Of a DNA stretch of 28,039 nucleotides, positions 22,521 through 28,039 are shown one piece after another. Positions within the stretch are counted from its first letter, which is position 1. The number at the start of each line of letters is the position of its first letter. The position numbers and the translations under genes are program-made. The notes under the pieces are model-generated. The model did no database searches. It was given only the letters and a program-made list of their open reading frames with translations, and was not told the DNA's origin. The stretch is from Smittium culicis (taxonomy: Eukaryota; Kickxellomycota; Harpellomycetes; Harpellales; Legeriomycetaceae), in the NCBI GenBank assembly GCA_001970855.1, contig LSSN01001357.1, positions 1 through 28,039 on the forward strand, in the 5' to 3' direction.

Positions 22521-25179
22521 TTTGTTTATAATCAGGTGAGTCGATGAAAACATAATTCGCCATATTTGCTAAAATTTAGCTGGAATCCATCTGTAATTCC
22601 ATCTTTCATTTAAAAAACATTTTTAATTAATTTATATATTTTATAATAAAAATAATTAAAAACTAATATAATTTCCAGCCACTAATTAAAGCTTTAATTT
22701 TTAACTATATCAGTTCAATATTTTTGAGCTATAAGAAAGTGCTCTCCTGACCCAGAGCCTGATAACCGATAAATGAATAGACGATATTTCTTAAGATAGT
22801 CTAAAATTAATAATACACGTTTTTGCTAGTTTACTTTTATTTATGAAAATTAACCAAGGCAGTTTATTAATTTTAGGAAATAAATAAACCTGTTATTTTC
22901 CAAATAATAATAATAATAATCCCAAGTTGTTAAAAATCATTTTAAAATCTATAATCAAGTATAAAAGCTTAATACTGCAATATAATAATACTCAAATCAT
23001 ATTTTCAAATGGATATTATTAGCGAAAGAGTTTTAAAAAAATACCAAAAAATTTCTATAACCTGCAATATTTACTTTGGTAAAAATCAATGAAAGTATTC
23101 TTTGATTACTTTTTAATAATTATACAAAAAAATTAGCTTAGTATTTTTCTTTTATGTTTTATATTTTCAATTTTCAATTAAAAGTGCAAAAGAATAAATA
23201 TTTTTTATCCATAATGAGTATATATTTTACTTTTTTACACAAATAGAATTTTTTGGATTGAATAATTATTCCCAAAATTATTTTCATAAAATGAATTAAA
23301 ATATTTTGATTAATTAAAGCATCGAAACTTTCTAAATCAAAAATAATACAATAACTAGCGTATGATAGAATTAATTGGTCCTTTTATGACATATAATATC
23401 TCATATTATACGATGCGAGAAGGTGTATTATATGATTTTTTTTTTTTTGGGTAACGCTATACCGGAAATTTCAAAACCGAAAAAATAAATTAAATATAAG
23501 TGGATCGGTTAATTATATTTTTAGAATTTAAATTCAGGACAGGGATTTCATTTCGGATTGGCATCTATACTTTTGGTTTATTCTACTTTCATAAAATAAT
23601 TTTCGAAAAAAAATTTACTAAGAATAGACACCAATCAAAATTTTTATAATAAATCGAATATTAATAACTTGCAATTATATTAAAAGAAATTTTATAATTG
23701 TAAAGGTAATTATAATCAATCATTAGATTAAAAAGTTCAATAATTTTAAATAAAATTTAATGATTCACAAAACCAAAGAGTATTCACATAAAGATGTGAA
23801 TTTTTATTTTTGATAAAATTTGAAATATTAAAAATTTAATCTTATTAAAGAAACGCTAACAATAATTAAGACCAAAAAAGCTTCCACAAAAAACAAAAAT
23901 TTTTATAAAAACAGCGTCAAGAGGTAGAAAGAAAGGATATCGAAGAGCTTACATTTGATTAGTAATAGAAAGCTAAACAGAAGTATATGGTTTTTCTTAA
24001 AACTTTCATTGTTTTTTTTATCAATTATCAATTCAAAATCCCCTTAATTATTATCAACTCTTTCACTTTTATAAAAAAAATAACCCGAATATAAAACCAA
24101 AATTAATTACAAAAAAACTCAAAAAAAAGTCTTATTTTCTTGAATTTTATCTTTAGTTTTAATTTTTTTTAAATTTTTTTTAGCTTTAATCTAAATTTAA
24201 ACATCTAGAACAAAGAATTTTATTAACAAAGAGTGATGAATTTATTACACATACTTAAAGATAATTCTATTAATTCTTCGATGAATTCAGATTCTTATAC
24301 ATATTTATAAAGTAGCTCTGTTAGCGAGATGTAATTTTACAGTCGTTATTAATCGATTTGCAGCAAAATAATTGAAAAAATAACAATAATTATGTAATGA
24401 TTCTGAATTAATTATAACATTAATAGTTGCTTTGTGATATATAAAAAAATGAAAAGTAACTGAAATTTGATATCTAATGTAACTATTATTGTTAAAGGTC
24501 AGTTATTAAAAATTAAAAACGGTACTAAAGAATTCTGTTAATAATTTAAAGTTTGTATACTTTAACGTGATATGATATTCAAAAAAATTTTTACAAGGTA
24601 AAAATTATAACTATATTATTTTTTTTACAACTAAAAAATTAATAATACTGAAATAATTACTTTAGCTTTTTCTTATTATATCATCCTAAAAAAATATATA
24701 AAATGCAATTAAACCCCAAAATAATAATAATAACATGACAAAATACTTCAAAACACTATACTCAAAAAACTATTAACCTTTTTATAAAATTATCAAAAAA
24801 AACAATGAATTTAAAGCCAGAAATTTTGAAAAAACAGATATTCGATTCTAAATGTTCTAATAGTGTATAAGCTGATAAAATAAACTACATTCAGTCCAAA
24901 ATAACTATCCATGTATACAATTTAAAGTAGTTAAGATAATAATTATCATTTTTCGACAAAATAAATGTAATTGGGTCTCCGAAACAAATTTTGCCATTTT
25001 AATATTATCTATTGCGAATTAATATTTGGTTTAATGAGCTTTTATTTTAAATAAATAATGATATTTTATTGGTATGTAAAAAAATAGAAATTATGTAGCA
25101 AAGTAAACTAAAAAAACGGTATCGATGGTTCAAGAAATAAAAAAAATTAATATTTTAATACAAATATAATCCTCTACTA
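22521..25179. other. AT-rich region, no supported gene
   Basis: About 2.7 kb of very A/T-rich sequence without a convincing frame. Small patches of mixed composition (22735-22785, 23445-23520) may be old repeat relics but carry no recognisable motif. It holds a perfect hairpin at 23392-23410 and a trinucleotide array. Confidence 0.45.
22903..22920 (+). repeat. (AAT)6 microsatellite
   Basis: Six tandem AAT units in non-coding DNA. Confidence 0.8.
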
Positions 25180-25690
25180 GTGTTCTGGATGCATTTCTAT
25201 AGATAAATGAGCCAATCTATTAATAGAGAGATCTTTATAGTCATTTCTTCAGGTATTCTGGACGATTAATGCGTCAATCAGTCTTTTAATTGGTCAATTT
25301 TCTTAAAATAGAATTCTTTGAGATAATTCAGCTCCTAATCAGAGCCTACATCTAACCAGATTAATAAAAAATATGATCCTAATTAATCTTCTAATTTATC
25401 TATCTGGTTCTACTACATTAATCTGCTAAATGGTTGAGATATGAATTAATACTGAAATCTGGATTTGACAAAATATTTTTTTAAATGTGTTAAACCGTGA
25501 AGTTCCCCCTGTTTCTAGGTGTTCTTTCTCTGGTATTGCTGTCCTCCGAATCGATGATCTTTATCATAACTGTCATCCCATCAAGTATAGTGTAAATTTA
25601 CTTGCAATTTACAACAATGAAATTCATAAAGTAACCACTCAAGTCTACATCAATGTAAATTTTTTCTCTTAGGAAACTTTAATTTGTTTT
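25180..25690 (-). pseudogene. Decayed protein-coding relic of unknown origin
   Basis: This island is visibly richer in G/C than its surroundings. On the minus strand one frame reads protein-like for most of its length (WDDSYDKDHRFGGQQYQRKN, then QPFSRLM, then GSYFLLIWLDVGSD, then ELNYLKEFYFKKIDQLKD), interrupted by several stops. Another minus frame contains RNDYKDLSINRLAHLSIEMH. A plus-strand frame is open at 25487-25672 but has no known motif. Which frame was real, and from what element, I cannot tell; a retroelement gag-like relic is a guess. Confidence 0.35.
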
Positions 25691-26589
25691 TACTTGATAT
25701 TAACCAATCATAATTAAATTTTATATATCTAGAATCATGAATGAATAAGTAAAAATTATAATATTAATATTGACTTCTTATAGTCTATAAAATAATCTAT
25801 AAACCCATATTAATATTTTAATACTATATTATATAAAAATCAAATAAAAAGAAAGAAATTTATTATAACTGTAGGTAAATTTTACAATTTTAAGAATTTA
25901 AAGCATTTAGAACAAGAAAAAACTTTATTTAATTATATAAAATCAATTTTTTTTGAATACTTGTATTTATTTCAACTTTCCAAAAAAATTTTAATCACCT
26001 AAAACAGTTAATTTACCAAGAAATTAAAATTTATAATGGAAACATGATTTAGTTGAAATAATTAATATTTTACATGTTTCAAATGATATAAGGAAAAAAA
26101 ATAATCCATTATAATAAAAAAAAATTTCACGCTATAAAATTAAATTCTAATTTTATCCAAAAAACAATAAATTTAATCTTTAAAATCGTGTCATTCAAAT
26201 AATATAACAAAAATCTAGTAAAAAGTACTTGTTAAGTAAAATGAAAGGAAAAAAAATTTTTTTTACTCGCTTGAAAGTATGGAGTTTTTTAAAATTTAAT
26301 TATTGATAATTTAATCTAAATAGAAATAAAAATATATTTAATATGAGATTCTAGGAAAAAGATCCAGATTCCTAAATTCATTATTTATAAATCAATTATG
26401 TTGGTTACAAATAAACATAACTCTACTAAAATATTTCAATAAATAATTAGTAGATTGTGTTGTATTGTCAAGTACCTGTCATTATAAATATGATTTTAAA
26501 TTTTGATACTTTTATTAATTAATCCAAAATACGCGGGTCTTAACTTCAATACTTTTATAAGTTGTGCTAATTAGTAACCCTAGTTTTAA
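25691..26589. other. AT-rich region, no gene seen
   Basis: Only A/T-rich sequence with stops in all frames and A- or T-runs. Confidence 0.5.
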
Positions 26590-26859
26590 GGAATTAGGAT
26601 TTTTATTTTATTTTATTATTTTAGCTTTGTAAAAGAATTTTATAGTTTTTTTGAATTAAGTAGGAAAGCTTTTCTTGATACGCTAAAAAAATTTTTATTT
26701 TTCAAAACAGTTTATTTTTTAATTGAGAGTCAATATTTATGTATTAAATTCCCACAATTCCGGATAATTGCTATTAGTGATTCACCTTTCGATGTAGTAT
26801 GGGAAAAAAATTGCGATCAATTCCAATCTGTCATAGATAAGCTCTATTACATTAATTGA
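26590..26859 (+). pseudogene. Start-less open frame, possible exon or element relic
   Basis: After TAA at 26587-26589 the plus frame stays open for 89 codons to TGA at 26857-26859, and contains no Met. From SFVKEFYSFFELSRKAFLDT onward it is protein-like, with charged and aromatic residues and a segment SDSPFDVVWEKNCDQFQ near the end. A TTTTAG at 26619-26624 directly before the protein-like part could be a splice acceptor, which would make it a last exon. No upstream partner exon was found, and by length alone about one such frame is expected by chance in this window. Family unknown. Confidence 0.35.
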
Positions 26860-27062
26860 GTTTAAATTAATGACTTAATTTAGTTGGATTATATACTGTT
26901 TGATTATTAATTAGCTGATTTATTGAAATTTTTAATATTTATATTTTTGTAAAATAGCATTTAAAAGCAAGAATTTATGTTTGAATTAAAAATAAAATAA
27001 TTGGCCAATTTTTTATAAAACAACTTAATATTGCTTAGCTAAATAGTTAGTAATTATCTAAT
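26860..27062. other. Short AT-rich spacer
   Basis: Nothing recognisable between the two relic frames. Confidence 0.5.
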
Positions 27063-27310
27063 AAAATTTATTTACCGCATACTCTGAGACGCTCATTTTA
27101 CAAATATTTATCACCAACACTAGGGCGATCTTTAATGTTCTTAAGAACCGAAGGTTCACTCAAAGATAGTGCTAGATCAATTTGGCCACGCATAACTTTA
27201 TTGATAGATATAAATACATTTAAAATAGTAAATTTTAGGTCTAATAACAAAAATGTAAGATGTATAAAGTCACTCAGAGCATCCAAGTGTATAGTTATTC
27301 AATTATAAAG
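27063..27310 (-). pseudogene. Short protein-like relic of unknown family
   Basis: On the minus strand a frame opens after a TGA and reads HLDALSDFIHLTFLLLDLKF, then NKVMRGQIDLALSLSEPSVL and KDRPSVGDKYL before TAA at 27098-27100. Readthrough would add NERLRVCGK before the next stop near 27072. Mixed codon use and balanced residues set it apart from neighbouring noise. There is no ATG near its start. It is probably a fragment of a dispersed repeat's protein; I do not recognise which. Confidence 0.35.
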
Positions 27311-27500
27311 CCCAATTTAATACTATAAAAATTTTTTTTAAAGAATTAATTATAAAAGCGAAAATATACTAGTATCAATTAAATACTTCGACAGATTAAA
27401 CATCATCAAGAAAACTATGAGTATCATCAAAGCAAAAACTAGGTTTTCACAGAATGTTAGGCATGAAGAGAGTTATAAAGACAGGGCTAAGGTTTGACTC

Positions 27501-27549
27501 AAACTGAAACTGAAACTAAGACCAAGACAAAGACCAAGACCAAGACCAA
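27501..27549 (+). repeat. Hexamer tandem repeat
   Basis: Eight consecutive 6-bp units shift from AAACTG to AGACCA. In one plus frame they encode alternating Thr-Glu then Thr-Lys. The frame stops shortly after, so coding is not supported. Confidence 0.8.
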
Positions 27550-27551
27550 AG

Positions 27552-27589
27552 ATAGTGATATTTATTTAATATTATAGTGATATTTATTT
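27552..27589 (+). repeat. 16-bp direct repeat with 22-bp period
   Basis: ATAGTGATATTTATTT occurs at 27552-27567 and 27574-27589, a small duplication next to the hexamer array. Confidence 0.75.
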
Positions 27590-28039
27590 GAGGGATTCTT
27601 AACGAAGAGAGCACTTTTAGGCATAAAGAGTTACAGTGTAAAAGTATCAAATTATAAATCTGGCCAATAATTAGCAGTTAATGCATGAATGATGATTAAA
27701 CCTAATTATTGGACAATTAATATTCCTTCTATAATCTTACTTGCTTAAATAAAATTCCCTGCAAAAACAATCACAAATGAAATTGGTTAATTTTTTTTTT
27801 TTTATCAAATAGTTTTACAGTATTTCGTTCATGTAAAAAAAGAGCTGGTAAAATTGGGTTAAAGTGCAAAAAAGAATGTAGTAACATATCAGCAATAAAT
27901 ATATAGTGTACATAAAAAAGTTATAATGTATAACTATAACATATCAGATGAAAAGTATATGTATATACTATAAAAAGTTAAATTTTTTGTAAAAAAATCA
28001 AAAATTTTAAATCGCTTAAAATTAAGTTTGCTGTTTTCA
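27590..28039. other. AT-rich terminal region, no gene seen
   Basis: A/T-rich sequence with short TATA-type simple stretches toward the window end; no frame of interest. Confidence 0.5.

Noticed and set aside
25487..25672. Plus-strand 61-codon frame as a gene
   Set aside because: No start context or motif, and the same island reads protein-like on the minus strand, so it is reported only as part of a relic.

Overview
The window is nuclear DNA of an AT-rich eukaryote. Evidence: spliceosomal GT-AG introns, a COP9 signalosome subunit, a valyl-tRNA synthetase with a mitochondrial-type presequence, a non-LTR retrotransposon and a pogo/Tigger DNA transposon. Short introns (mostly 55-135 bp), compact genes and a Ser-rich, apparently GPI-anchored trypsin-like protease fit a fungus, perhaps an early-diverging AT-rich lineage, but no sequence here proves the taxon.

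Left part (1-6.5 kb): three plus-strand genes. (1) The 3' part of a trypsin-like serine protease with a long Ser-rich stalk and a hydrophobic C-terminus, truncated by the window edge. (2) CSN4, rebuilt as four exons giving 475 aa. (3) A three-exon gene, rebuilt from matching intron phases, for a 210-aa Lys/Asn-rich protein with a signal peptide and no recognised homologue; this is the most novel gene candidate.

Middle (8.7-13.3 kb): a minus-strand valyl-tRNA synthetase gene of 19 exons and 18 introns (56-94 bp), giving 1089 aa with HLGH and KMSKS motifs, editing domain, anticodon-binding region and a C-terminal coiled coil. All 18 junctions keep frame.

Right part (13.9-28 kb): a repeat graveyard. 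A plus-strand LINE (ORF1, APE endonuclease, reverse transcriptase, C-terminal region) runs from about 13.87 kb to about 22.5 kb. It is heavily mutated and is split by a 2904-bp Tigger/pogo-like element (18330-21233) with TIRs, a TA target duplication, a minus-strand transposase pseudogene carrying its own 55-bp intron, and clusters of TCGCGA-type subterminal motifs. Beyond 22.5 kb the DNA is very AT-rich, with three isolated protein-like relics near 25.2-25.7, 26.6-26.9 and 27.1-27.3 kb and a hexamer tandem repeat at 27.5 kb.

The three left-hand genes and the synthetase share no evident pathway. They look like independent single genes in gene-poor, transposon-filled sequence. No rRNA, tRNA or CRISPR was found.
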